A stretch of 64,000 nucleotides of DNA from Paenibacillus andongensis (GTDB taxonomy: Bacteria > Bacillota > Bacilli > Paenibacillales > NBRC-103111), in NCBI RefSeq assembly GCF_025369935.1, contig NZ_CP104467.1, positions 4,781,001 to 4,845,000 on the forward strand, in the 5' to 3' direction. Of the stretch, positions 17,165-25,945 are shown piece by piece (the first letter of the stretch is position 1; the number at the start of each line of letters is the position of its first letter). Made by a program: the position numbers and the translations under genes. Under the pieces are notes generated by a model. That model searched no databases, was not told the DNA's origin, and saw nothing but the letters and a program-made list of their open reading frames with translations.

Positions 17165-18250
17165 TTAAGCATTCAAATAAACGGCTTTCCCTGTACGTGC
17201 AGACTCATAAATCGCCTCAAGAATTTGTGAAACGACATAAGCTTGCTCAGGCGTCACTACAGGATCTGTATCCGTTTCAATGGCTTTAATCCATGTACGC
17301 ATTTCGAGATCCGCATCGCTTTCCTTAGCACCGTCATAGAAAGCAACACCGCCTGCTTTCAGATCCACCTCTGTTGTAAATAAACGGCTATGTTTCTCAC
17401 CGTTGATGCGAAGCCCGCCTTTCATGTCGGCTCCGCCTTCGGTACCGCTTAATGAGCATTTGGCCTCATCGACTTCAAGCGTATTCAGTGCCCAGCTGGA
17501 TTCCAGCATAATCGTTGCTCCGTTTTCCATCACAATCATCCCAAAAGCGGAATCCTCCACCGTAAATTTACTCGGATCCCAAGGCCCCCAAGCATTGGCG
17601 GCATTTTCTTTTTGGGACAATTCGTGGTAAGACGTTCCCAGCACCACTTTCGGCTTGTAGTTATTCATCATCCAAAGCGTTAGATCCAAAGCATGTGTAC
17701 CGATATCAATAAGCGGTCCTCCGCCTTGCTTCTCTTCATCCAGGAATACGCCCCATGTCGGAACAGCGCGACGACGAATAGCATGTGCTTTCGCGAAATA
17801 AATCTCGCCAAGCTCCCCTTCCTCACATACGCGCTTCAAATGCTGGCTGTCAGCACGGAAACGGTTGTTGTATCCGATCGTCAGCTTTTTGCCAGTGCGT
17901 TTCGCTGTTTCAACCATGCGCTTAGCATCCGCTGCTGTCTTGGCCATTGGCTTCTCACACATCACATGCTTGCCAGCTTCCAACGCAGCAATGGCAATTT
18001 CGGCGTGTGAATCATTCGGTGTTAACACATGAACGATATCAATCGTAGCATCCTCTAAAAGCTCTTTGTAATCTTCATATACTTTAGCTGCTTTGGAGCC
18101 ATATTTCTCAGCGGCAGTTTCAGCCTTCTCTTGCACGATGTCACAGAATGCGACCAGTTCAACATTCGAAAGTTTTTTCAAACTTGGCAAATGCTTGCCG
18201 TTTGCAATGCCTCCACAACCGATAATACCAATACGGAAAATACGTGACAT
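17165..18250 (-). CDS. Gfo/Idh/MocA family oxidoreductase
   Basis: This 361-residue NAD(P)-dependent sugar or inositol dehydrogenase has the N-terminal GIIGCGGIANGKHLPSLKK Rossmann motif, the EKP motif (HVMCEKPMAKT, about 95-105) and the catalytic-site DIGTHALDLTLWMM (about 188-201). It lies 33 bases downstream of another member in the same direction, with GGAGG seven bases before its ATG. The pair probably acts on related sugar substrates; specificity cannot be read from sequence. The two share the fold but are only distantly alike, so this is not a recent duplication. Confidence 0.93.
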   Translation of the reverse strand: MSRIFRIGIIGCGGIANGKHLPSLKKLSNVELVAFCDIVQEKAETAAEKYGSKAAKVYEDYKELLEDATIDIVHVLTPNDSHAEIAIAALEAGKHVMCEKPMAKTAADAKRMVETAKRTGKKLTIGYNNRFRADSQHLKRVCEEGELGEIYFAKAHAIRRRAVPTWGVFLDEEKQGGGPLIDIGTHALDLTLWMMNNYKPKVVLGTSYHELSQKENAANAWGPWDPSKFTVEDSAFGMIVMENGATIMLESSWALNTLEVDEAKCSLSGTEGGADMKGGLRINGEKHSRLFTTEVDLKAGGVAFYDGAKESDADLEMRTWIKAIETDTDPVVTPEQAYVVSQILEAIYESARTGKAVYLNA

Positions 18251-18283
18251 GAGAATACCTCCAGAGTAGTGTGTAGTTTTGAA

Positions 18284-19366
18284 TTAATTAGGAAGTTCAA
18301 TCGTGACTTCGCGTTTAATGAGAGATGACCGAATGATGCCATCAATGATAGCTTGATTGCGAACGATCTGTTCGCCAGGAATCGGGGCTGGTTTGCCATC
18401 CCGAACAGCCTCAACGAAATCGCGGACTTTCTCGTTAAACAAATTTAGTTTATGATCAATCAACGGAATTTGGCTTTCCGTGTGATGTCCGCGAACGTCA
18501 TGGAAATAGGAAATGGAACCTACATTTCCGTCGAACACTCCGCTCCATGGCCCTTTACCGGCTGGCGTTACTTTGAGTCCGCCATCGGTACCAAGGAATA
18601 AGGTCGGTCCTAGTGTATCCATATGCATCGCCCATGAAATTTTGAAATTCAGTACGAGATCGTCTTCAAAACGGATCATCGCGACACCGAAATCCTCTAC
18701 ATCGAATCGACTAGCTTCGTTATGATATAACGGATTCGTTCCAAAATAATTACTGCTGTAAGCGGATACGGTAAGCGGTTTCGGATAGCCCATCGCATTC
18801 AGAGCCATATCGAGTGAATAACAACCGATATCAGCCATTGCTCCTGCTCCGGCGATTTCCTTGCTAATAAATGTGCCGCCAGGCATGCCTCTGCGGCGTC
18901 CTCCGCCTGTTTCTACATAATAGACCTTACCAAGTTGACCGGATTGAACCACGTCCTGAATAATCTTCATGTTAGGATCATATCTCGGCTGGAAGCCAAC
19001 ATTGAGCATGAAGCCCGTTTTCTTCGCCGTTTGCGCCATCTCCACGGCTTCTTCCAGCGTGACGGACATCGGCTTTTCCAGCATAACGTTTTTCCCTGCC
19101 AGTAAAGCATCAACAGTCGTCCGGTGATGAGCCACATTTGGAGTACAAATGCTTACCCCATCAAGGTCTAATTCCAACAGCTGCCGATAATCATCAAAGG
19201 CTTGTGCCGAAGGAATTTGCCAAAAATCAATGAATTGCGCCGCTTTGCCTGGTACCGCATCCGCCACCGCTACAATCTCTACGTCAGAAAGCTCACGATA
19301 TGCTCTGACATGAGCGCCAGCAATTCCGCCGCCTCCAATAATGCCAATCCTCAACGTTTTGTTCAT
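18284..19366 (-). CDS. Gfo/Idh/MocA family oxidoreductase
   Basis: The 360-residue enzyme begins NKTLRIGIIGGGGIAGAHV, with EKP in KNVMLEKPMSV and DIGCYSLDMALNAMG in place of the usual DIGTHxxD: histidine is replaced by tyrosine, as in some subgroups. The longest frame starts at 19408, but GAGG lies eight bases before the ATG at 19366, which also puts the Rossmann motif at the usual distance. It is first in a two-gene operon with the gene at 17165. Confidence 0.92.
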   Translation of the reverse strand: MNKTLRIGIIGGGGIAGAHVRAYRELSDVEIVAVADAVPGKAAQFIDFWQIPSAQAFDDYRQLLELDLDGVSICTPNVAHHRTTVDALLAGKNVMLEKPMSVTLEEAVEMAQTAKKTGFMLNVGFQPRYDPNMKIIQDVVQSGQLGKVYYVETGGGRRRGMPGGTFISKEIAGAGAMADIGCYSLDMALNAMGYPKPLTVSAYSSNYFGTNPLYHNEASRFDVEDFGVAMIRFEDDLVLNFKISWAMHMDTLGPTLFLGTDGGLKVTPAGKGPWSGVFDGNVGSISYFHDVRGHHTESQIPLIDHKLNLFNEKVRDFVEAVRDGKPAPIPGEQIVRNQAIIDGIIRSSLIKREVTIELPN

Positions 19367-19477
19367 CGAGATTACCTCATCGCTATATGATATTAAGACA
19401 TCTGTCATAAATGTAGCATAGGAATAGCGATATTTTTAGTCTAACTTTAGGACAATCAGATTAAGAAATTACGACAT

Positions 19478-19509
19478 AAAAAACCAGATGGGTGTTAACC
19501 ACCTGGTTT
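19478..19509 (-). terminator. Terminator of the hypothetical gene at 19519
   Basis: AAACCAGATGG and CCACCTGGTTT form an 11-bp stem with one mismatch, followed on the minus strand by a T-run. Confidence 0.8.
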
Positions 19510-19518
19510 ATCATGTTT

Positions 19519-20193
19519 CTACGATGACTCACTTCCGCCTGCTTTCCTTTGTGCATCCTCCAGATAACTTCTATATACTTGCTCATCCGGATGATCACGG
19601 GTTAAATCCTCATAATAACGAGTAACCTTCTGGAAATAATACGAATACACATCTTGTATGGGGATAAGTCTGTAAGGATCCCAACGATAGGTTTCCACAT
19701 TGAAGGCTTGATCCTGTTCACGCACCCAAAGCGCTATTTCGCAAAGGCCGTCTCTTCCGGCTCGGCCAGGCATATCTTCAATTTCCAGATGGTTGTAGAA
19801 AGTTCCCGGAGGAATCAGGCGCTGGAAACCGGTTGGAGTCCACTGCACGATATCTAGCTCGGAGGCGGATTCACGCTCATTTTGCCAGCCAATAACAAGG
19901 TCCCAGCCTTCTCTTCGTGACACTGGGGCAGCAGCGAAATCCGTAACTGTTTGGGTTCTGCCCGTAGGAGCAGAGGCAATTGGAAACCAGTTACCGGAAT
20001 AGTTTTTGAGCGAAAACAGATATTGATTGTCTAAATATCTATACAAGGCTGTAATTTCAGGGTGACCATCGCCATCTACATCCGCATAAATAATAGCCGC
20101 CGGGCTCCCATCTCTCTGCAAAACGACAACCTCGGCTTCCTGAGGTATACAGCTTCGGACGACGGATTGAAAATCAATTGGGGTCACACTCAT
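19519..20193 (-). CDS. Hypothetical protein with one FG-GAP/VCBS-like motif
   Basis: The 224-residue product is not a family I can name. It contains IIYADVDGDGHPEITALYRY (about residues 33-52), the DxDxDGxxE calcium-binding loop of FG-GAP/VCBS propeller repeats, and beta-strand-rich sequence around it. There is no signal peptide or lipobox, unlike the secreted proteins that usually carry such repeats. AGAGGGAT precedes the ATG at 20193; an earlier in-frame ATG at 20268 has no such site. It stands between terminators or gaps on its own. Confidence 0.7.
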   Translation of the reverse strand: MSVTPIDFQSVVRSCIPQEAEVVVLQRDGSPAAIIYADVDGDGHPEITALYRYLDNQYLFSLKNYSGNWFPIASAPTGRTQTVTDFAAAPVSRREGWDLVIGWQNERESASELDIVQWTPTGFQRLIPPGTFYNHLEIEDMPGRAGRDGLCEIALWVREQDQAFNVETYRWDPYRLIPIQDVYSYYFQKVTRYYEDLTRDHPDEQVYRSYLEDAQRKAGGSESS

Positions 20194-20300
20194 CGTTATC
20201 CCTCTTTTCGCATCATTCTCAACTAAAGTATATGCGGTAGAGAACTTGCCCCATGTGCACTCAGTCACAACGTTTCGAACTCACGCCAGTTTCGGTATGA

Positions 20301-21725
20301 TTACAACTTCAAACTGATTAGTTTCAGTTCAGTCATTTCTTCCACCGCATACTTCACACCTTCACGTCCGACTCCGCTATCTTTGAGCCCTCCATAAGGC
20401 ATGTTGTCGACACGGAAGGTCGGAATGTCGTTGATCATCACTCCGCCTACCTCTAAATCTTCTGCAGCTCGTAATGCCGCGTTGATATCGTTCGTATAGA
20501 TGCCTGCTTGCAACCCGAACCGAGAGTTGTTGACGGCGGAGACAGCTTCATCCAACGTGGTAAAAGGAGTCAATGTCACAATGGGTCCGAAGACTTCTTG
20601 ACACGAGACCGTTGCCGTTTCAGCCACATTCGTCAAAATCGTTGGCGGAAATAGGCTCGGTGATAAAGCTTTGCCTCCGGACAGAGCATTCGCTCCACCT
20701 GCGATTGCAGCGGATACCCAGCTTGCAATGCGCTCAACCTCTTTACAGGAAATCAAAGATGACATGTCGGTAGATTCCTCAAGTGGATCACCAATGACCA
20801 ATTTCTCTACCGCAGTTTTGATCATAGTTGCAAACGCTTCGTATTTGCTTTCATGAACATAAATACGTTGAATGGAAATGCACACTTGACCGCTGAAGGA
20901 GAAAGCTCCCAGCACACAACGATCCACTAGCTGCTGCGTAATGTCCACATTACTGTCGATGATTACGGCTGAATTGGATCCTAACTCAAGGGTGACACGC
21001 TTAAGCCCTGCTTTATTCCTCATTGCAATGCCCACTTCAGGACTGCCTGTAAAGGTGATAGCCGCAATTCTCCGATCGCGAACCAGCTTCTCGCCAACGA
21101 CTGATCCTTTACCTGGGATTACGTTAAGAGCACCCGCAGGTAAGCCCGCTTCGAGCATAATCTCTGCTAATGCAAGCGAACTCAACGGAGTTTGACCTGC
21201 TGGTTTCAATACAACCGTATTGCCGGCTGCAATCGCAGGCCCTACTTTATGGGCAACAAGGTTGAATGGGAAATTAAATGGTGTAATGGCCCCCACAACA
21301 CCAAGCGGTTTACGCACAGTGAATGCTAGTCGCCCCTCGCCACCAGGGGCGGCATCTAGGGGGACTGTCTCGCCGTGAATGCGTTTAGCTTCTTCAGCAG
21401 CAAATTTGTAAGTATGAATCGTCCGAGAAATTTCTGTTCTGCCTGTTCTTATCGGTTTGGCCGCTTCCATCGCCAGCAGACGGGCTAACTCCTCTTTGCG
21501 CTCTTCCATCAGATGTGCAGTTTTCTCCAAAATGGCTGCGCGTTCGTGCGCAGGCATTTTTTTCATAATCGTGCTTGCAGCCTCGGCTGCCTGAATCGCG
21601 TCTTCAGCATCCTCATCATCTGCTTGGGCTACCTGAGCAATAAGTTCCCCGGAATAGGGCGAGAACAAATCGGTATAGACGGCTGCTTCTTTCCATTTTC
21701 CATTAATAAATAAATGTTTTTTCAT
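20301..21725 (-). CDS. Aldehyde dehydrogenase, probably succinate-semialdehyde dehydrogenase
   Basis: This 474-residue ALDH oxidises an aldehyde to an acid with NAD(P). Visible are TPFNFPFNLVAHKVGPAIAA (about 148-167), VVLKPAGQTPLS, the NAD-site FTGSPEVG (about 225-232), the general base glutamate in TLELGSN (about 247), and the nucleophile Cys in SFSGQVCISIQR (about 281). It starts seven bases after the gabT stop. In this position it most likely takes the succinate semialdehyde made by GabT to succinate. By sequence it could also be a lactaldehyde or phosphonoacetaldehyde type enzyme, so I give no symbol. Confidence 0.9.
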   Translation of the reverse strand: MKKHLFINGKWKEAAVYTDLFSPYSGELIAQVAQADDEDAEDAIQAAEAASTIMKKMPAHERAAILEKTAHLMEERKEELARLLAMEAAKPIRTGRTEISRTIHTYKFAAEEAKRIHGETVPLDAAPGGEGRLAFTVRKPLGVVGAITPFNFPFNLVAHKVGPAIAAGNTVVLKPAGQTPLSSLALAEIMLEAGLPAGALNVIPGKGSVVGEKLVRDRRIAAITFTGSPEVGIAMRNKAGLKRVTLELGSNSAVIIDSNVDITQQLVDRCVLGAFSFSGQVCISIQRIYVHESKYEAFATMIKTAVEKLVIGDPLEESTDMSSLISCKEVERIASWVSAAIAGGANALSGGKALSPSLFPPTILTNVAETATVSCQEVFGPIVTLTPFTTLDEAVSAVNNSRFGLQAGIYTNDINAALRAAEDLEVGGVMINDIPTFRVDNMPYGGLKDSGVGREGVKYAVEEMTELKLISLKL

Positions 21726-21732
21726 ACGAACA

Positions 21733-23100
21733 TCATACCCCCATCGTTGATTTGGCCGGAACTAACTTCCTCAGAACCTCGCCGATAATGTCCAATCCCT
21801 CTTGAAGCTGCTCATCTGTAATGACCAGCGGCGTGAGGAAACGCAGAACGTTACCTTGAACACCTGCACTCAGCACGATGACGCCCTCTTCATAGCAAGC
21901 TTTTACGCAGTTAGCCACCAGTTCTTTCGAGGGTTTACCCGTTACCGGGTCGACAAACTCAATCCCGCACATCGCTCCAAGTCCTCTCACATCGGCAATG
22001 TGTGGAACATCATTTTGCAAGTCAATAAAAAAACTGCGGATTTTATCGCCAATGATTTTGGATTTCCCTGGAAGGTCGTCTCGCTCCATCATTTCAATAA
22101 CAGCCAAAGCAGCCACGCAGCCTAACGGGCTCCCACCGTAGGTGCCTCCGATTTCCCCGGGCCCAGGCGCATCCATAATGCCCGCTCTGCCGACCACTGC
22201 ACTAATGGGAAGTCCCGCCGCAATCGATTTAGATAACGTCATTAAATCCGGCTCAATATCGAATTGACTAGTGGCAAACATCGTACCTGTCCGTCCAAAA
22301 CCCGTCTGAATCTCATCAGCGATAAAAAGAATATCATGCTGCTTACAGATATTGTAAACACCTTGCACAAAAGATTTGGGAGGCACAATAAATCCGCCTT
22401 CACCCTGTACAGGCTCCATAATAACCGCGGCAATCTCTTCTGGGGCAACTTCTGTATATAGGAAGTCTTCAAACTGCTTCAGGCAAAAATCTGCATATTC
22501 TTCTTCCGTCATCGATGCAGGACGATTGAAAGGATACGGGAACGGAGCTTTATAGGTAGCCGGTGCAAAAGGTCCCATGTTAAATTTATATGGCTTTACT
22601 TTACTAGTCAGTGACAAGCCAAGTAATGTGCGTCCATGAAAGCCGCGTGTGAACGAAACGATGCCTGTTTTCCCCGTATATTTCCGAGCGATTTTCACCG
22701 CATTTTCAACGGCTTCCGCACCGCTGTTCAGAAAAATCGTCTTTTTCTCAAAATTGCCTGGCGTGATCTCATCTAATTTCTTGGCAAGCTGCACGTAAGG
22801 TTCGTACATCGCAATATGGAAACAGGTATGCAGATATAATTCTGCTTGTTTTTGAATTGCTTGGACAACTTCCGGCGGGCAATGCCCTGCATTTAATGAA
22901 CCGATCGCACCAACAAAATCCAAAAATACATTACCATCTACGTCGTACAATAAAGCCCCTTCTGCCTTTTCAACAAAGATAGGCGTATTATTACTAACTC
23001 CCTTAGGTACATATCTTTTTCTTTGCTCAAGCAGTTCCAGTGATTTAACTCCTGGTACTGCACTTGCGATAGATACAAATTGTCGATGATTAGTGCTCAT
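21733..23100 (-). CDS. gabT: 4-aminobutyrate aminotransferase
   Basis: GabT is a PLP enzyme that moves the amino group of GABA to 2-oxoglutarate, giving succinate semialdehyde. Class-III features are present: LNSGAEAVENAVKIAR (about 120-135), FTRGFHGRT, the PLP-ring aspartate in ADEIQTGFGRTG, and the Schiff-base lysine in LMTLSKSIAAGLPISAVV. The longest frame starts at 23199, but AAGGAGG lies nine bases before the ATG at 23100, giving the normal 455 residues. Upstream is a -24/-12 promoter at 23155-23170. The aldehyde dehydrogenase follows. Other PLP aminotransferases of class III (ornithine, diaminobutyrate) are close, but the neighbour favours GABA. Confidence 0.92.
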   Translation of the reverse strand: MSTNHRQFVSIASAVPGVKSLELLEQRKRYVPKGVSNNTPIFVEKAEGALLYDVDGNVFLDFVGAIGSLNAGHCPPEVVQAIQKQAELYLHTCFHIAMYEPYVQLAKKLDEITPGNFEKKTIFLNSGAEAVENAVKIARKYTGKTGIVSFTRGFHGRTLLGLSLTSKVKPYKFNMGPFAPATYKAPFPYPFNRPASMTEEEYADFCLKQFEDFLYTEVAPEEIAAVIMEPVQGEGGFIVPPKSFVQGVYNICKQHDILFIADEIQTGFGRTGTMFATSQFDIEPDLMTLSKSIAAGLPISAVVGRAGIMDAPGPGEIGGTYGGSPLGCVAALAVIEMMERDDLPGKSKIIGDKIRSFFIDLQNDVPHIADVRGLGAMCGIEFVDPVTGKPSKELVANCVKACYEEGVIVLSAGVQGNVLRFLTPLVITDEQLQEGLDIIGEVLRKLVPAKSTMGV

Positions 23101-23154
23101 GTTAAGCATCCTCCTTATTAACAACGCTGAAATTAGCATATGTATATACTTCTT

Positions 23155-23170
23155 AGCAATAATGATGCCA
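23155..23170 (-). promoter_or_regulatory. Sigma-54 (-24/-12) promoter of gabT
   Basis: On the minus strand the sequence is TGGCATCATTATTGCT. Against the consensus TGGCACGNNNNTTGCW, the GG and GC doublets are conserved at exactly the right spacing. It lies 55-70 bases before the gabT start. Confidence 0.75.
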
Positions 23171-23215
23171 CTTTTGTTGTTGGTAGTGGTTGACTCCATT
23201 CAATCATCTACGATA

Positions 23216-23318
23216 ACTATATTTATTCATAGTCATGCCGGTCCGTGAAGAAAACGCCGCTTTCCTATTCGGTATTTGCTGTTTGGGGAGCGGTAATAAT
23301 AACTATCTTTTGCATAGC
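23216..23318. promoter_or_regulatory. Two ACTAT-ATAG inverted repeats, possible activator sites
   Basis: ACTAT-N8-ATAGT at 23216-23233 and ACTAT-N7-ATAGC at 23302-23318 lie about 48 and 134 bases upstream of the -24 element. Sigma-54 promoters need an upstream enhancer-binding protein, so these are candidate binding sites; the arms are short. Confidence 0.3.
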
Positions 23319-23326
23319 TAAAAGAC

Positions 23327-23360
23327 AAAAAAACCGCCGAGACAAATTGCCTCTGGCGGG
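23327..23360 (-). terminator. Terminator of sigL
   Basis: On the minus strand CCGCC(A)GAG pairs with CTCGGCGG across a nine-base loop and is followed by seven T, just past the sigL stop. Confidence 0.85.
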
Positions 23361-23367
23361 TTCATGC

Positions 23368-24678
23368 TTACAAAATACTTTTACGCAGTGCAGAAGATAG
23401 AATATGCAGCTCCTCACGATATTTGGTTACCGTTCTGCGTGAAATGCGAATGCCCTCTTCCGTTAAGATTTCTACAACCTTTTGATCAGAATAAGGCTGT
23501 TTCTTTTGTTCTTGTGAAATGAGTTCTTTGATTCTAATCTTGATTGTTTTGATAGACGTTAGTTCACCTTCATCCGATTGCAGTCCCGAGGAAAAGAAAT
23601 ATTTTAGCTCAAGCACGCCGTACGGGGTACGGATGTACTTATTTTGTACCGTCCTACTTATCGTAGATTCATGGAGGTCAAGTTTCTCGGAAATCATTTT
23701 TAAGGTTAAAGGCTTCATGCCGCGTTCGCCAATTTCTAAAAACGTCAGCTGTTCTTCAAAAATAGCCCAAATAACCCGGTACAGAGTCATCTTTCGCTGC
23801 TCCAAGCTGCGCACAATCCAATCGGCTGTTTTCCATTTTTCTTTCAGAAAAGAAACGGATTCTTTACAACCAGCATGCTGGATTTGGCTATAATAGTCGG
23901 TATTAACCGAGGTCTTTGGTACTGCGCCTGCATTCATCTGGATCACGATGTTCCCGTGTTCTTTATAAATGGTAGCATCGGGAATGATATAAGATTCTTC
24001 GATCCGGCTGAAGGCCATACCTGGTCGTGGATTCAAATTACGAATATAGGTGACGATCTCCTTCACTTGTAAGAGTGTTAAACCTAACTGCAGCGCAATC
24101 TTATCCAGCTTCATCTGAGCAAGCTGCTGCATACATTGGCTGACCACTTCATAAGTGCCATCCGGTGCGTCGTCATCCTTAGAAATCTGCAGCAATAAGC
24201 ATTCCTGCAAGTCTCTAGCTCCTACCCCCGGAGGATCCAGCGATTGTAGACAAGCTAGCGCTTCTTCGACAGCCTCACTAGGCTTATTCAAAAACGAGCT
24301 TATTTCCGTAATCGAAAGAGGCAAATAACCTCGATCATCTAAATTTCCTGCCAGATAAGCTGCCGTCTGATACAAGGTATCGGAAACCCCTGCTATCCGC
24401 AGCTGGCTGAGAAGCCACTGTTCCAATGTTTCCTCTCTCGCCTTCGCCTTCCATAGCGGATCTGTAATTGAACCAGCCATTTGTGAAGATTTACCCGCTT
24501 TCAAATACGAACTTGTGAAAGATTCAATGTCCAGTAAGGGATTTTCCAAGGCTTGCTCTTGGAGGTACTGCGACAACTCATAGCTTGATAATTGCAATAT
24601 ATGAATGGACTGCTGCAGTTCAGGAGTCATCGTTAACTTTTGGTTCTGCACTTGTGTTAGACTATAGCCTGTTTTCAT
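23368..24678 (-). CDS. sigL: RNA polymerase sigma-54 factor (SigL/RpoN)
   Basis: The 436 residues equal B. subtilis SigL in length. The glutamine- and leucine-rich activator-contact region I is at the N-terminus (SLTQVQNQKLTMTPELQQSI, HILQLSSYELSQYL), then the core-binding domain (about 90-270), the -12 helix-turn-helix (LKMISEKLDLHESTISRTVQ, about 330) and the RpoN box for the -24 element (ISRRTVTKYREEL, about 412-424). It directs transcription from -24/-12 promoters with help from AAA+ activators. No such activator gene is in the window. The neighbouring gabT promoter is a likely target. Confidence 0.96.
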   Translation of the reverse strand: MKTGYSLTQVQNQKLTMTPELQQSIHILQLSSYELSQYLQEQALENPLLDIESFTSSYLKAGKSSQMAGSITDPLWKAKAREETLEQWLLSQLRIAGVSDTLYQTAAYLAGNLDDRGYLPLSITEISSFLNKPSEAVEEALACLQSLDPPGVGARDLQECLLLQISKDDDAPDGTYEVVSQCMQQLAQMKLDKIALQLGLTLLQVKEIVTYIRNLNPRPGMAFSRIEESYIIPDATIYKEHGNIVIQMNAGAVPKTSVNTDYYSQIQHAGCKESVSFLKEKWKTADWIVRSLEQRKMTLYRVIWAIFEEQLTFLEIGERGMKPLTLKMISEKLDLHESTISRTVQNKYIRTPYGVLELKYFFSSGLQSDEGELTSIKTIKIRIKELISQEQKKQPYSDQKVVEILTEEGIRISRRTVTKYREELHILSSALRKSIL

Positions 24679-24869
24679 ACCTTGTTCCTCCTTGAGTTAT
24701 GCCTTGGTAACACTTTTCGGGGTGTGCATACGTTTCTCTTCATGAAAACGCTTACGGTTATTATAATTCTATTATAGCTCACTAAGTATAGATTTCCAAT
24801 CGATATCTAGCAAGAATCGTGCCATCTGATTATAATATCATATAAAAGTTGAATCTATTGTTAAAACAC

Positions 24870-24906
24870 AAAGAAATCTCTCCTTATACGAAAGAGAGAT
24901 TTCTTT
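24870..24906 (-). terminator. Terminator of glpX
   Basis: AAAGAAATCTCTC and GAGAGATTTCTTT are perfectly paired around an 11-base loop, 33 bases past the glpX stop. Confidence 0.85.
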
Positions 24907-24938
24907 GCATGCGTTGATTATATTCTCAATAGGTCATC

Positions 24939-25904
24939 TCAGGCGCTTCCGAGGTGGTACTCATGCATCTGATGAACGCATTGGATGAAACGGACCGTCT
25001 GAGTTTGCGCCCTCATTACGACCGAATGTGTTTCTGCGCGACCGCCAAATAAAAATTTAACCCCGCTCAGGAAGTCTCCCGAGGTTACACCGGTCGCAGC
25101 GAAATAAATGTCAGACTCGCCTACTAACTCGCGCATGCCAAGCACTTTGGATGGATCAACAATCCCCATCTCTTTGCATCGCCCTATCTCATCTTCATTT
25201 TCCGGAAGAAGCCGTCCTTGAAATTCGCCTCCCATACAACGAAGTGCAGCCGCTGCGAGCACCCCTTCCGGTGCGCCTCCGGAACCTACGTGCAGATCAA
25301 TGCCCGTTTCTGGAAAAGCTGCTGCCATTGCACCCGCAACATCACCATCATTCAGTAAATGAATTTTGACACCCAGCGTCCGTAAAACAAGAATTTTATC
25401 AGCATGCCTTTTGCGATCCAAGATGGAAACGGTCAGCTCTGTTATTTCTTTTTGTAACTGAGCAGCAGCCTTTCTAATCGTTAATTCGAGTGGGTCATCC
25501 AAATTCAATTTGCCAACCAAACGCGGTCCTACTGCCAGCTTCTCCATATACATATCCGGTGCATGCAGCAGGTTCCCTTTCTCAGCTATGGCTACCACGG
25601 ACAAGGCATTGTTCCTGCCGCTTGCTACAATATCTGTACCTTCGAGCGGATCAACTGCCACATCGTATTCGGGACCCAACCCATTTCCTACAGACTCACC
25701 GATGAACAGCATTGGGGCTTCATCCATCTCACCTTCACCAATGACAACCGTTCCTCGGAAAGGTATGGAGCTAAAAATGGAACGCATAGCAGAAGTTGCT
25801 GCCTCGTCAGCGCTGTGTTTATTCCCTTTTCCCGTCCAACGTGCGGACGCTAAAGCTGCAGATTCTGTTACTCGTACAATTTCCAGAGACAAATCTCTTT
25901 GCAT
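24939..25904 (-). CDS. glpX: Class II fructose-1,6-bisphosphatase
   Basis: GlpX removes the 1-phosphate of fructose-1,6-bisphosphate, an irreversible gluconeogenic step. The 321 residues show the metal-site motifs KGNKHSADEAAT (about 27-38), VVIGEGEMDEAP (about 53-64) and DVAVDPLEGTDI (about 81-92), and GSGGAPEGVLAAAAL (about 207-221). AAAGGGTG lies eight bases before the ATG. It follows the PPDK regulator gene after 41 bases and ends in its own terminator; the cluster ccpN-PDRP-glpX with pckA upstream is entirely gluconeogenic. Confidence 0.95.
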   Translation of the reverse strand: MQRDLSLEIVRVTESAALASARWTGKGNKHSADEAATSAMRSIFSSIPFRGTVVIGEGEMDEAPMLFIGESVGNGLGPEYDVAVDPLEGTDIVASGRNNALSVVAIAEKGNLLHAPDMYMEKLAVGPRLVGKLNLDDPLELTIRKAAAQLQKEITELTVSILDRKRHADKILVLRTLGVKIHLLNDGDVAGAMAAAFPETGIDLHVGSGGAPEGVLAAAALRCMGGEFQGRLLPENEDEIGRCKEMGIVDPSKVLGMRELVGESDIYFAATGVTSGDFLSGVKFLFGGRAETHSVVMRAQTQTVRFIQCVHQMHEYHLGSA

Positions 25905-25945
25905 ACATCATTCACCCTTTCTAATAGGAAATATTGGCTTCCCGG

